Below are positions 16,419-25,214 of a DNA stretch of 64,000 nt, piece after piece (position 1 is the stretch's first letter; every line of letters starts with the position of its first letter). The notes below the pieces were generated by a model, which was given only the letters and a program-made list of their open reading frames with translations, did not search any database and was not told the origin of the DNA. The DNA comes from Stenotrophomonas rhizophila (GTDB taxonomy: Bacteria; Pseudomonadota; Gammaproteobacteria; Xanthomonadales; Xanthomonadaceae): assembly GCF_000661955.1 (NCBI RefSeq), contig NZ_CP007597.1, positions 3,274,755 through 3,338,754 on the forward strand. Direction: 5' to 3'. Made by a program: the position numbers and the translations under genes.

Positions 16419-16625
16419 TGCGTACCTATCTTTATTTCGACGTATTCAGCCTTGTCAGTTTAACCGGAGACTCCCTTCCACCGGCACCCCGTCGGATGCT
16501 GCGTTGCACCAAATCCGTACCAGAAAGGGCTAAAATCCGCGCCAGGAAGCCGCTTTGAGCCCGTCTTCACAGGCTTGCGCGCCAACGGCGGCATCCTTTC
16601 CATATCTCCCCCCTTTGAGATTCCC

Positions 16626-18323
16626 ATGAAAAAACTCGCGAAGGTCGTCCTCGGCCTGTTCGTGCTGCTGCTATTGGTGGCGGCCGTGTTCCTGTACTGG
16701 CCGCTGCATCAGCGCTCGGTCCCGGCCGCCGGCAACGACAAGCCGGTAGACGTCGTGCTGGTCGGTGGCGGCATCATGAGCATCACCCTGGCCACGTTCC
16801 TGCAGGAGCTGCAGCCGGACTGGAACATCCAGGTGTATGAGCGCCTGGACGGCGTGGCGCTGGAAAGCTCGGACGGCTGGAACAACGCCGGCACCGGCCA
16901 TTCGGCCTTCGCCGAGCTGAACTACACCCCGGAACTGCCCGATGGCAGCATCGAGACCAAGCGCGCGGTGGGCATCGCCGAGCAGTTCGAGATCTCGCGC
17001 CAGTTCTGGTCGCACCAGGTGAAGGCGGGCCGGCTCAGCCAGCCGTCGGACTTCATCAACCCTACCCCGCACATGAGCTTCGTCTGGGGCGATGACAACA
17101 TCGCCTACCTGCACAAGCGCCAGCAGGCGCTGGTGAAGAACCCGCTGTTCTACGGCATGCAGTACTCCGAAGACGCCGCGCAGATCAAGCAGTGGGCGCC
17201 GCTGCTGATGGAAGGCCGCGACCCGAAGCAGAAGGTGGCCGCGACGTGGATGCCGCTGGGCACCGACGTCAACTTCGGCGTGATCACCCGCCAGCTCACC
17301 GCCGGCCTGCAGCGCAGCCCGAACTTCCAGCTGCACCTGCAGCACGAAGTGGGCGCGCTGCGCCAGAACGATGACAAGACCTGGAACGTGACCGTGAAGG
17401 ACCTGACGTCCGGCACCGAGTCCACGATCAAGTCGCGCTTCGTGTTCATCGGTGCCGGTGGTGCGGCGCTGAAGCTGCTGCAGCTGTCGGGCATTCCCGA
17501 ATCGAAGGATTACGCCGGCTTCCCGGTGGGCGGCCAGTTCCTGGCCTTCCAGAACCCGGCCGTTGCCGGACGCCATTCGGTAAAGGCCTACGGCATGGCC
17601 GAAACCGGGTCGCCGCCGATGTCGGTGCCGCACCTGGATGCGCGCAAGCTGGACGGCAAGCCGGTGGTGCTGTTTGGGCCGTTCGCGCTGTACAGCACCA
17701 AGTTCCTCAAGCACGGTTCGTGGTTCGACCTGTATTCGTCGGTGAACCACAACAACGTGGCCGGTATGCTGGACGTGGGCGCGGAGAACCTGGACCTGGT
17801 GAAGTACCTGATGGGCCAGGCGCGCTTGAACGATGCCGACCGCCAGGCCGAACTGGTGAAGTACTTCCCCAACGCCAAGCGCGAGGACTGGAAGCTGGTC
17901 ACCGCCGGCCAGCGCGTGCAGATCATCAAGCGCGATCCGGAGAAGGGTCCGGTGCTGCAGTTCGGCACCGAGATCGTGACCGACAAGGACCACACGCTGG
18001 CCGCGCTGCTGGGTGCCTCGCCGGGTGCCTCGACCTCGCCGCCGATCATGCTGGACCTGCTGAAGAAGGCGTTCCCGCAGCAGATGGCTGCCGGCTGGGA
18101 AGCGCGCCTGCAGCAGATCGTGCCGTCCTATGGGCGCAAGCTCAACGAGAGCGCGGCGCTGACCAACGAGATCCGCCGCCAGACCAGCGACACGCTGAAA
18201 CTGCCCTACCTGGACGTGCCGGTGGAGACCTCGCCGGCGGTGATGCTGACCCCGCCGCCGGCCAACGCGCCGGCGCAGAAGCAGAAGAGTCGCAACGCCA
18301 ACGAGGAACTGCAGGCGCTGTAA
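16626..18323 (+). CDS. mqo: malate:quinone oxidoreductase
   Basis: The 565-residue FAD enzyme oxidises malate to oxaloacetate and passes electrons to membrane quinones, replacing or supplementing NAD malate dehydrogenase in the TCA cycle. The FAD-binding motif is [20 protein letters not shown] (about 41-60), followed by the Mqo-specific [20 protein letters not shown] and, near the C-terminus, [19 protein letters not shown]. An extra N-terminal hydrophobic helix (residues about 5-27) precedes the Rossmann fold and may act as a membrane anchor or uncleaved signal. The ATG at 16626 is the first credible start. It ends at a strong terminator. Confidence 0.95.
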   Translation: MKKLAKVVLGLFVLLLLVAAVFLYWPLHQRSVPAAGNDKPVDVVLVGGGIMSITLATFLQELQPDWNIQVYERLDGVALESSDGWNNAGTGHSAFAELNYTPELPDGSIETKRAVGIAEQFEISRQFWSHQVKAGRLSQPSDFINPTPHMSFVWGDDNIAYLHKRQQALVKNPLFYGMQYSEDAAQIKQWAPLLMEGRDPKQKVAATWMPLGTDVNFGVITRQLTAGLQRSPNFQLHLQHEVGALRQNDDKTWNVTVKDLTSGTESTIKSRFVFIGAGGAALKLLQLSGIPESKDYAGFPVGGQFLAFQNPAVAGRHSVKAYGMAETGSPPMSVPHLDARKLDGKPVVLFGPFALYSTKFLKHGSWFDLYSSVNHNNVAGMLDVGAENLDLVKYLMGQARLNDADRQAELVKYFPNAKREDWKLVTAGQRVQIIKRDPEKGPVLQFGTEIVTDKDHTLAALLGASPGASTSPPIMLDLLKKAFPQQMAAGWEARLQQIVPSYGRKLNESAALTNEIRRQTSDTLKLPYLDVPVETSPAVMLTPPPANAPAQKQKSRNANEELQAL

Positions 18324-18346
18324 CGCCTGCCGCGTGCGTGAATCAG

Positions 18347-18378
18347 ATCCGGCCCCATCGTGGGCCGGATTTTTTTTG
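18347..18378 (+). terminator. rho-independent terminator of mqo
   Basis: ATCCGGCCC and GGGCCGGAT form a 9-bp stem with a short loop, followed by a run of eight or more T residues (from 18370). It lies 23 bases after the mqo stop. Confidence 0.93.
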
Positions 18379-18380
18379 CG

Positions 18381-18837
18381 TTCTTCGCCCCTGATTAAGC
18401 GGGGTAAGTAGAAGCGTGCTTTGAATTTTTGCGGGCGGGGTTGTTGGCGGATCGGGCGCTGGGCCCCGATACCCTTTCCGGCGAATGTCCTCCGGCGTCG
18501 GCCTGCGGCCGCCCCCTCCCCCTTTATTTCGCCTCCAAGCGCATCGGGGCCCAGCGCCCGACCCGCCGACCACCTCCCAAAAGCGTGGCGTCCACCTGCG
18601 CACCGCAAGCCGAGCCCCGTAGTGGCCGGTAGGCGCCTGGGCAAAATAAAGGAGGAGGCCGCGACCGCGGCCGGGGGACATTTGCACCAGGGGCCTACCG
18701 GCCACTACGGGGCCCTCACGCTCGCGACCGCCCCGATCGGAGACGCCGATCCAAACGTCACCTGGCACACCCGGCCACCCGCGTAGCGTCGTGCTCACTC
18801 CGCGACGGCTCTTGCAACACGGCGCTCCCCTCAGAGG
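18381..18837. repeat. ~450-bp structured repeat, copy 2
   Basis: This is the second copy of the element at 9993-10445, starting right after the mqo terminator. Hairpin A pairs 18443-18472 with 18541-18570 (30 bp, two mismatches and one wobble). Hairpin B pairs 18615-18640 with 18687-18712 (26 bp, one mismatch). The stem sequences differ from copy 1 at matched positions on both arms, so pairing is preserved, while the loops are nearly identical between copies. It fills most of the 762-base gap 18324-19085, and no coding frame there is credible. Confidence 0.85.
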
Positions 18838-18859
18838 GCCTCCGGCCGCATTCAGTATT

Positions 18860-18885
18860 TGTAAAGCGAATGAGAACGCTTTACA
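18860..18885. promoter_or_regulatory. candidate Fur or other regulator dyad upstream of the TonB receptor
   Basis: TGTAAAGCG and CGCTTTACA form a perfect 9-bp inverted repeat around 8 bases. The left part contains GCGAATGAGAA, which resembles one half of Fur-type sites found before siderophore receptor genes. It is about 200 bases before the receptor ATG at 19086. The leader between them is GC-rich and holds no recognisable gene. Fur binding is an inference. Confidence 0.45.
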
Positions 18886-19085
18886 TTTACGCACCCCTGC
18901 GCTGCCGGCGCGGGCCGGGACGGCCTCAATGGACTGCCGCCAGGCCTGCTGCACGCCCCACGGCCGCAATGGCGCCACCCGCTGGCTCCCACCCCAGAAG
19001 GATCTACCGCCTGGCGCTCCGAGCGCCCGGCGCGCTGTGCCTGCCGCCTGCTGTTTCCCTCCCGAGACCGATTCGAGACCTGCGC

Positions 19086-21278
19086 ATGTCCCTCCGCGAT
19101 CTTTCGCCCCGCCCCCTCCGCCGCGCCCCGCTGTGCCTGGCCCTGCTCTCCGTGCTGTCGCTGGCCTCGCCCCTGGCCCAGGCCGACACCGCCGCCGACG
19201 CCAGCGATGCCAAAACCCTGGACAAGGTCAGCGTGCTGGGCGAGCGCGCTGCGCCGTCCAGCACCACGCGCCTGCCCATCAGCCTGCAGGAAACCCCGCA
19301 GTCGTCCAGCGTGATCGGCCTGCAGCGGCTGCAGGACGAATCGCTGTTCAGCCTCAACGACGTGATGCGCAACGTCACCGGCGTCAGCGTGTCCTTCTAT
19401 GACACCCAGCGCCCGCTGTACTACGCGCGCGGCTTTGCCATCACCGACTTCCAGGTGGATGGCATTCCCACCTACAGCGGCTCGACCAACCAGGAATACG
19501 ACACCGCTTTCTACGACAGCGTGGAAGTGATCCGCGGCGCCAACGGCCTGCTCAGCGGTGCCGGCGTGCCCTCGGCCACGGTCAACCTGCTGCGCAAGCG
19601 CCCGGGCAAGGAGTTCGACGCGTCCTTCTCGGTCAGCGCCGGCAGCTGGGACTATCGCCGCATGGAAGCGGACGTGACCGCGCCGCTGACCGCCGACGGC
19701 CGCTTCCGCAGCCGCGTGGTGGCCGCCTACACCGATCGTGATTTCTATTACGACCGCTACAAGGAAAACAAGATGGCCGGCATGGCCGTGCTCGAAGGTG
19801 ATCTCACCGACAGCACCACCGTGACCGTGGGCTACCAGACCCAGGACAACAACCCGGTCGGCTCGACCTGGGGCACCGTGCCGTTCTTCGACAGCCAGGG
19901 CAACTTCGCGCACCTGCCGCGCTCGACCAACGTGGCCCCCAAGTGGAGCTACTGGCAGCGCGAAACCAGTACCGTGTTCGCCAACCTGGAACAGCATTTC
20001 GGCGAGAACTGGCTGCTCAAGGTCAACACCGCCTACACCCGTGGCAACGTGCAGAACGTGCGCCTGTATGGCACCGGCTACCCGGACCCGACCACCGGCG
20101 CGGGCATCTACCTGCGCACGGCCGCCGGCGATTCGGAAGACACCCGGCGCAACGTGGATGCCTACCTGAGCGGCACCTTCAATCTGTTCGGCCGCGAGCA
20201 TGACGTGACCTTGGGCGGGCAGTGGTCCGACCTGGAAAGCACCACCAACACCCTCGCCCTGAACTACCCCACCGACTGGGCGCGCTGCGGCACCGAGCGC
20301 TGCTACTACATCCCCAACATCCGGTCGTGGGACGGCGACATTTCCGAAGTGACCTACACCCGTACCGGTGCCCGCCGCGTGGCGCGCACCCGGCAGAGCG
20401 GCGTGTACCTGGCCACCCGCCTGCGCCTGGCCGATCCGCTGTCGCTGATTGCCGGCGCGCGCCTGAGCCGCTGGGAGACGCTGACCCGCGCCTACAACGT
20501 GGCCGGTGCGTATACCGCCACCAGCGGCGCCTACAAGGTGAAGGACGAAGTGACGCCGTACGTGGGCCTGGTGTATGACATCACCCCGCAGTTCTCGGTC
20601 TACGGCAGCTACACCGAAATCTTCAATCCACAGAACTTCAAGGACAAGAACGAGAACCTGCTGGCGCCGGTGCAGGGCTCCAACCTGGAAGCGGGCATCA
20701 AGAGCCAGTGGTTCGACGGCCGCCTGACCGCCAACGCGGCGGTGTTCGAGGCCAAGCAGGACAACTACGCGATGCGCGACATGAGCGTGCCGGACGGCTC
20801 GCTCAGCGACGGCAGCTCGGCCTACATCGGCGTCAACGGCACCAAGGCGCGCGGCTGGGAAGTGGACATCAACGGCGAGATCCTGCCGGGCTGGACGGTC
20901 AATGCCGGCTTCACCCACGTCAAGGTGACCCGCGCGGCCACCGACCAGCTGTACGCCAACCCGGCCGAAGACCTGCTGCAGCTCAACACGCAGGTGCAGC
21001 TGCGCGGCGCGCTGTCGCGCCTGAGCGTGGGCGGTGGCGTGCAGTGGCAGAGCAAGGTGCAGGGCTACAACATCCCCTACCCGCTGGGCGGCACGGTCAC
21101 GGTGAACCAGCCGGCGTATGCGCTGGTGCAGTTCAACGCCAACTACCGCCTCACCGACAACTGGACGGCCACCCTGAGCGTGCGCAACGCGCTGGACAAG
21201 ACCTACTGGGCCAACCTGGACTACAACAACTACGGCGAACCGCGCTTCGTGGCGGCCAGCCTGCGCTGGACGTTCTGA
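19086..21278 (+). CDS. TonB-dependent siderophore receptor
   Basis: The 730-residue outer-membrane receptor has a signal peptide (residues about 1-33), a TonB-box-like segment (KTLDKVSVLGER), a plug domain (QETPQSSSVIGLQRLQDESL to about residue 180, with VEVIRGANGLLSG and NLLRKRPG), and a C-terminal beta-barrel ending in YNNYGEPRFVAASLRWTF, with the terminal Phe needed for outer-membrane insertion. The FpvA/FhuE/FcuA-like features suggest uptake of a ferric hydroxamate or pyoverdine-like siderophore. It lacks the N-terminal signalling domain. The start ATG at 19086 gives the correct signal peptide. A Fur-like dyad lies upstream and REP arrays plus a terminator downstream. The exact ligand is unknown. 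Confidence 0.9.
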   Translation: MSLRDLSPRPLRRAPLCLALLSVLSLASPLAQADTAADASDAKTLDKVSVLGERAAPSSTTRLPISLQETPQSSSVIGLQRLQDESLFSLNDVMRNVTGVSVSFYDTQRPLYYARGFAITDFQVDGIPTYSGSTNQEYDTAFYDSVEVIRGANGLLSGAGVPSATVNLLRKRPGKEFDASFSVSAGSWDYRRMEADVTAPLTADGRFRSRVVAAYTDRDFYYDRYKENKMAGMAVLEGDLTDSTTVTVGYQTQDNNPVGSTWGTVPFFDSQGNFAHLPRSTNVAPKWSYWQRETSTVFANLEQHFGENWLLKVNTAYTRGNVQNVRLYGTGYPDPTTGAGIYLRTAAGDSEDTRRNVDAYLSGTFNLFGREHDVTLGGQWSDLESTTNTLALNYPTDWARCGTERCYYIPNIRSWDGDISEVTYTRTGARRVARTRQSGVYLATRLRLADPLSLIAGARLSRWETLTRAYNVAGAYTATSGAYKVKDEVTPYVGLVYDITPQFSVYGSYTEIFNPQNFKDKNENLLAPVQGSNLEAGIKSQWFDGRLTANAAVFEAKQDNYAMRDMSVPDGSLSDGSSAYIGVNGTKARGWEVDINGEILPGWTVNAGFTHVKVTRAATDQLYANPAEDLLQLNTQVQLRGALSRLSVGGGVQWQSKVQGYNIPYPLGGTVTVNQPAYALVQFNANYRLTDNWTATLSVRNALDKTYWANLDYNNYGEPRFVAASLRWTF

Positions 21279-21300
21279 GGCTGCCGGGGGTCATGGGGTT

Positions 21301-21322
21301 GCCGGCCAGCGGCCGGCACTAC
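21301..21322 (-). repeat. single SMAG-type REP, inverted
   Basis: The GCCGGCC/GGCCGGC palindrome with CTAC (GTAG on the minus strand) at its right end, directly before the tandem REP array. Confidence 0.8.
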
Positions 21323-21335
21323 CCGGACCACACAC

Positions 21336-21502
21336 GTAGAGCCGGGCTCTGCCCGGCTGCCTGACCACACACGTAGAGCCGGGCTCTGCCCGGCTGCCTG
21401 ACCACACACGTAGAGCCGGGCTCTGCCCGGCTGCCCGACCACGCGCGTAGAGCCGGGCTCTGCCCGGCTGCCGGACACCGGCCGGGCAGAGCCCGGCGCT
21501 AC
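21336..21502 (+). repeat. tandem REP array, period 37, with an inverted last copy
   Basis: GTAG heads start at 21336, 21373, 21410 and 21447, exactly 37 bp apart. Each is followed by AGCCGGGC-TCT-GCCCGGCT and a CACACAC-like linker (GCGCGC-like in the last). A fifth copy, inverted, lies at 21481-21502. It follows the TonB receptor gene and, with the terminator, fills the 348-base gap 21279-21626. Confidence 0.88.
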
Positions 21503-21527
21503 GGCGTCCCACGCCATCAACCTGAAC

Positions 21528-21555
21528 AGGCCCGCCGCTCGGCGGGCCTTTTTTT
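21528..21555 (+). terminator. rho-independent terminator
   Basis: AGGCCCGCC and GGCGGGCCT form a 9-bp stem with loop GCTC and a run of seven T residues. It closes the region between the TonB receptor gene and the malonate decarboxylase operon. Confidence 0.9.
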
Positions 21556-21582
21556 GCTGCACTGCGGGTTGCGCACGGCTTC

Positions 21583-21601
21583 ATAATTATGGCGTAATTA
21601 T
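21583..21601. promoter_or_regulatory. palindromic operator candidate before mdcA
   Basis: ATAATTA and TAATTAT form a perfect 7-bp dyad around TGGCG, 25 bases before the mdcA start codon, in an otherwise GC-rich setting. GntR/FCD regulators of malonate operons bind short AT-rich palindromes. The GntR gene at 29175 is the obvious candidate ligand-responsive factor. The sequence is not identical to published MdcY or MatR sites as I recall them. Confidence 0.5.
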
Positions 21602-21626
21602 CTCAACGCCAATCGGAAGTCCGTCG

Positions 21627-23270
21627 ATGAACCCGAGCTGGGACACACTGGAGCGCGGCCGCCAGGCGCGGCTGGAACGCGCCGCGCCATGGGCCAGGGG
21701 CCGTGAGGTGGCGGCCGGCGATGTCGCCGAGCTGCTGCATGCCCTGCTCGAACCGGGCGACAAGGTCTGCCTGGAGGGCAACAACCAGAAGCAGGCCGAC
21801 TTCCTCGCCCAGGCCCTGGCCGACCTCGACCCGGCGCGGGTGCACGACCTGCACATGGTGCAGTCGGTGCTGTCGCTGCCCGCGCACCTGGACGTGTTCG
21901 AGCGCGGCATCGCTTCCAAGCTCGACTTCTCCTTCTCCGGGCCGCAGTCGGTGCGGTTGGCCAACTTGGTCGCCGAAGGGCGCATCCAGATCGGCGCCAT
22001 CCACACTTACCTGGAACTGTTCGGCCGCTACTTCATCGACCTCACCCCGCGGGTGGCGCTGGTGGCCGCGCAGGCGGCGGACCGGCACGGCAATCTCTAC
22101 ACCGGCCCGAATACCGAAGACACCCCGGTGATCGTCGAAGCGACCGCCTTCGGGGGCGGCATCGTCATCGCGCAGGTCAACGAGATCGTCGATACCCTGC
22201 CCCGCGTCGACATCCCCGCCGACTGGGTCAACTTCGTGGTGCAGGCGCCGCGCCCGAACCACATCGAACCGCTGTTCACCCGCGACCCGGCACAGATCTC
22301 CGAGATCCAGGTGCTGATGGCGATGATGGCCATCAAGGGCATCTACGCCGAGTACGGGGTCAACCGCCTCAACCATGGCATCGGCTTCGACACGGCGGCG
22401 ATCGAACTGCTGCTGCCCACCTATGCCGAATCGCTGGGGCTGAAGGGCAGGATCTGCCAGCACTGGGCGCTCAATCCGCACCCGGCGCTGATCCCGGCCA
22501 TCGAGTCGGGCTTCGTCAAATCGGTGCATTCGTTCGGCTCGGAACTGGGCATGGAGAAGTACATCGCCGCGCGCGGCGATGTGTTCTTCACCGGTGCCGA
22601 TGGGTCGATGCGCTCCAACCGCGCGTTCTCGCAGACCGCCGGCCTGTATGCCTGCGACATGTTCATCGGCTCCACGTTGCAGATCGACCTGCAGGGCAAC
22701 AGCTCCACCGCCACCCGCGACCGTATCGCCGGCTTCGGTGGCGCGCCCAACATGGGCTCGGATGCGCGCGGTCGCCGCCATGCCAGCGATGCCTGGCTCA
22801 AGGCCGGCCAGCAGGCCGCACGCCCCGGCGACATGCCGCGCGGGCGCAAGCTGGTGGTGCAGATGGTGGAAACCTTCCGCGAGCACATGGCACCGGCGTT
22901 CGTCGATCGCCTGGATGCGTGGGAGCTGGCCGAACGCGCCGCGATGCCCCTGCCGCCGGTGATGATCTACGGCGACGACGTGAGCCACGTGCTCACCGAA
23001 GAAGGCATCGCCAATCTGCTCTTGTGCCGCACCCCCGAAGAGCGCGAACAGGCCATCCGTGGCGTGGCCGGTTACACCGCGGTGGGCCTGGGCCGCGACC
23101 GCGCCATGGTCGAGAACCTGCGCGACCGCGGCGTGATCCAACGCCCCGACGACCTGGGCATCAACGTACGCGATGCCAGCCGCGACCTGCTGGCCGCGCG
23201 CTCGGTGAAAGACCTGGTGCGCTGGTCCGGCGGTCTGTACGACCCGCCCAAGCGCTTCCGCAACTGGTAA
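21627..23270 (+). CDS. mdcA: malonate decarboxylase alpha subunit (ACP transferase)
   Basis: The 547-residue protein matches MdcA, which transfers the malonyl group onto the acyl carrier protein in exchange for acetate. This is the first step of biotin-independent malonate decarboxylation in the cytoplasm. The CoA-transferase-like fold is seen in segments such as DKVCLEGNNQKQADFLAQAL, the NLYTGPNTEDTPVIVEATAFGGG block (in part) and FGSELGMEKYIAARGDVFFT. It is the first gene of a tight operon whose later genes overlap by 4-8 bases, and it sits behind an AT-rich palindrome. Length is typical of the family. Confidence 0.95.
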   Translation: MNPSWDTLERGRQARLERAAPWARGREVAAGDVAELLHALLEPGDKVCLEGNNQKQADFLAQALADLDPARVHDLHMVQSVLSLPAHLDVFERGIASKLDFSFSGPQSVRLANLVAEGRIQIGAIHTYLELFGRYFIDLTPRVALVAAQAADRHGNLYTGPNTEDTPVIVEATAFGGGIVIAQVNEIVDTLPRVDIPADWVNFVVQAPRPNHIEPLFTRDPAQISEIQVLMAMMAIKGIYAEYGVNRLNHGIGFDTAAIELLLPTYAESLGLKGRICQHWALNPHPALIPAIESGFVKSVHSFGSELGMEKYIAARGDVFFTGADGSMRSNRAFSQTAGLYACDMFIGSTLQIDLQGNSSTATRDRIAGFGGAPNMGSDARGRRHASDAWLKAGQQAARPGDMPRGRKLVVQMVETFREHMAPAFVDRLDAWELAERAAMPLPPVMIYGDDVSHVLTEEGIANLLLCRTPEEREQAIRGVAGYTAVGLGRDRAMVENLRDRGVIQRPDDLGINVRDASRDLLAARSVKDLVRWSGGLYDPPKRFRNW

Positions 23271-23281
23271 GGGACAGGCCC

Positions 23282-23602
23282 ATGGAAACCCTCACATATC
23301 GATTCGACGGCACCACCGCCGTGCGCTTTCCCACCGAGGCGGTACTGGTCGGCGTGCTCGCGTCGGGCAACCTCGAAGTGCTGCTGGAACCGGCCGCGCT
23401 GGACGGCGCCATGGCGGTCCACATCGTCACCGCTGCCAAGGGCTTCGGCACCATCTGGGCCGCGGTGATCGGCGACTTCGCGCAACGCCATCCGCTGCGT
23501 GACGTACAGGTATCGATCAACGATGCCGGCGCCACCCCGGCCGTGGTCAGCCTGCGCCTGGACCAGGCGGTGCAGACCCTGCGCAGTGGAGCCCAGCCAT
23601 GA
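23282..23602 (+). CDS. mdcC: malonate decarboxylase acyl carrier protein (delta subunit)
   Basis: The 106-residue carrier holds the 2'-(5''-phosphoribosyl)-3'-dephospho-CoA prosthetic group that shuttles acetyl and malonyl groups in the complex. The attachment Ser is probably Ser28 in VLASGNLEVLLEP, the position known in Klebsiella MdcC. The gene starts 11 bases after mdcA, and its stop codon overlaps the mdcD start by 4 bases (ATGA). Prosthetic-group synthesis and transfer are supplied by mdcB and mdcG of the same operon. Confidence 0.95.
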   Translation: METLTYRFDGTTAVRFPTEAVLVGVLASGNLEVLLEPAALDGAMAVHIVTAAKGFGTIWAAVIGDFAQRHPLRDVQVSINDAGATPAVVSLRLDQAVQTLRSGAQP

Positions 23603-24507
23603 GCATCGCCCACCGCCACAGCTATTACGAAGCCGATGCGCGCGAGCGTATCGCCGGCCTGCTCGATGCAGGCTCGTTCAAGGAACTGCTGGGCCCGGTC
23701 CGGCGCGCGATGAGCCCGCACCTGGCGCAGCTGGACCAGCCCGCCGCGTTCGACGACGGCATCGTGGTGGGCGACGGCCTGCTGCGCGGCAAGCGCGTGC
23801 TGGTGGCCGCACAGCAAGGCCACTTCATGGGCGGCGGCGTGGGCGAGGTGCACGGCGCCAAGCTCACCGGCCTGCTGCGCCGTGCCGCCGAACAGCGCCC
23901 CGACGGCGTGCTGCTGCTGCTGGATACCGGCGGCGTGCGACTGCATGAAGCCAATGCCGGGCTGATCGCCATTTCCGAGATCATGCGCGCCACCCTGGCC
24001 GCGCGTGCCGCCGGGGTGCCGGTGGTTGCTCTGATCGGCAGCGGCAACGGCGCGTTCGGCGGCATGGGCATCGTGGCGCGCTGCTGCACCACGGTCATCA
24101 TGTCCGAAGAGGGGCGTTTGTCGCTGTCTGGGCCGGAGGTGATCGAAACAGTGCGCGGCGTGGAAGAGTTCGACGCCCGCGACCGCGCCCTGGTGTGGCG
24201 CGTCACCGGCGGCAAGCACCGCTACCTGATCGACCAGGCCCAGGTACTGGTGACCGATGCGATCAGCGCGTTCGCGCAGGCCGCCTTCGATGCACTGGTG
24301 CCCGATACCGACAGCACCGACACCGATGCGGCACTGGCCGCCTTGCAGGCCCGCCATGCCGCATTGCAGGCACGGGTGCAGGCCTGGGGCGGCTGCCGGG
24401 ATGGGCTGGACATCTGGGCGTTGCAGGGCATTGCCGATCCGCAGCAGCTGCCGCTGCTGGAAACCGACGCCTTCCTTGCCGCCACCGCCGCCCGGAGACT
24501 GCCATGA
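23599..24507 (+). CDS. mdcD: malonate decarboxylase beta subunit
   Basis: The 302-residue protein belongs to the carboxyltransferase/crotonase superfamily. With MdcE it forms the heterodimer that decarboxylates malonyl-ACP to acetyl-ACP. Visible signatures are GHFMGGGVGEVHGAKLTGLL, the LLLLDTGGVRLHEANAGL block and the oxyanion-type GSGNGAFGGMGIVARCC. The gene overlaps mdcC and mdcE by 4 bases each, consistent with translational coupling and fixed stoichiometry. Length fits the family. Confidence 0.95.
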   Translation: MSIAHRHSYYEADARERIAGLLDAGSFKELLGPVRRAMSPHLAQLDQPAAFDDGIVVGDGLLRGKRVLVAAQQGHFMGGGVGEVHGAKLTGLLRRAAEQRPDGVLLLLDTGGVRLHEANAGLIAISEIMRATLAARAAGVPVVALIGSGNGAFGGMGIVARCCTTVIMSEEGRLSLSGPEVIETVRGVEEFDARDRALVWRVTGGKHRYLIDQAQVLVTDAISAFAQAAFDALVPDTDSTDTDAALAALQARHAALQARVQAWGGCRDGLDIWALQGIADPQQLPLLETDAFLAATAARRLP

Positions 24508-25214
24508 GCATGCCCTTGAACACGCTGCTGGATGCGCTGTTCCCGCGCGGGCACGCCGTCGCGGTGAACGATGCGGTGCTGACCGGCAGCGCCAGCACCG
24601 ACGAAGGCGAGGTGACCGTGATCGGCACCACCGACAAGCTTGAGGTCGGCGTGGACCATGCGCTCACCCTGGCCGCCGCCGTGCTCGCCAGTACCGCCGC
24701 CGATCCTCGGCGGCCGATCGTGATGCTGGTCGACACCGCCGGCCAGCGCCTGGCCCGACGCGATGAACTGCTGGGCATCAACGGCTACTTCGCCCACCTG
24801 GCGCAGACGCTGGACCTGGCCCGCCGCCGCGGCGCGACGCTGGTCACCCTGGTGTACGGCGAATCGGTGAGCGGTGGGTTCCTGTCCTTCGGCCTGATGG
24901 CCGACCACATCCACGCCCTGCCCGACGCACAGGTGCGGGTGATGGACCTGCGCGCCATGGCGCGCGTCACCAAACAACCCCTGGAAAAGCTGCAGGCGCT
25001 GAGCCAGAGCTCACCGGTGTTCGCGCCCGGCGTGGAGAACTACGTGGCCATGGGCGCGGTGCACACGGTGTGGGAGCACGACCTGGCCCAGGCCCTGCTG
25101 GAAGCGCTGCGCACACCCGCCGACGGCGATCGCCGCGCGGTCCTCGGCGCGCAACGCGGCGGTCGTACCCTGGCCGCGTCGGTCGCTGCGGCGGTGGTGG
25201 CCGGCGATGCCTGA
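24504..25214 (+). CDS. mdcE: malonate decarboxylase gamma subunit
   Basis: The 236-residue protein is the second carboxyltransferase-fold subunit and partners MdcD. Characteristic segments are IVMLVDTAGQRLARRDELLG and LVYGESVSGGFLSFGLMADH. The start at 24504 overlaps the mdcD stop by 4 bases; a second in-frame ATG two codons later is less likely. Its stop overlaps the mdcG start by 8 bases. Confidence 0.94.
   Translation: MSMPLNTLLDALFPRGHAVAVNDAVLTGSASTDEGEVTVIGTTDKLEVGVDHALTLAAAVLASTAADPRRPIVMLVDTAGQRLARRDELLGINGYFAHLAQTLDLARRRGATLVTLVYGESVSGGFLSFGLMADHIHALPDAQVRVMDLRAMARVTKQPLEKLQALSQSSPVFAPGVENYVAMGAVHTVWEHDLAQALLEALRTPADGDRRAVLGAQRGGRTLAASVAAAVVAGDA

Noticed and set aside
16504..16536. 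Sigma-70 promoter for mqo (TTGCAC and TAAAAT)
   Set aside because: The spacing between the two hexamers is 21 bases, too long for a standard promoter.
16419..16625. Riboswitch or small RNA before mqo
   Set aside because: No conserved aptamer core, strong hairpin or terminator-antiterminator pair was seen.
18852..20918. 688-codon minus-strand open frame opposite the TonB receptor gene
   Set aside because: High-GC antisense artefact; the plus-strand protein has plug and barrel motifs and a proper terminal Phe.
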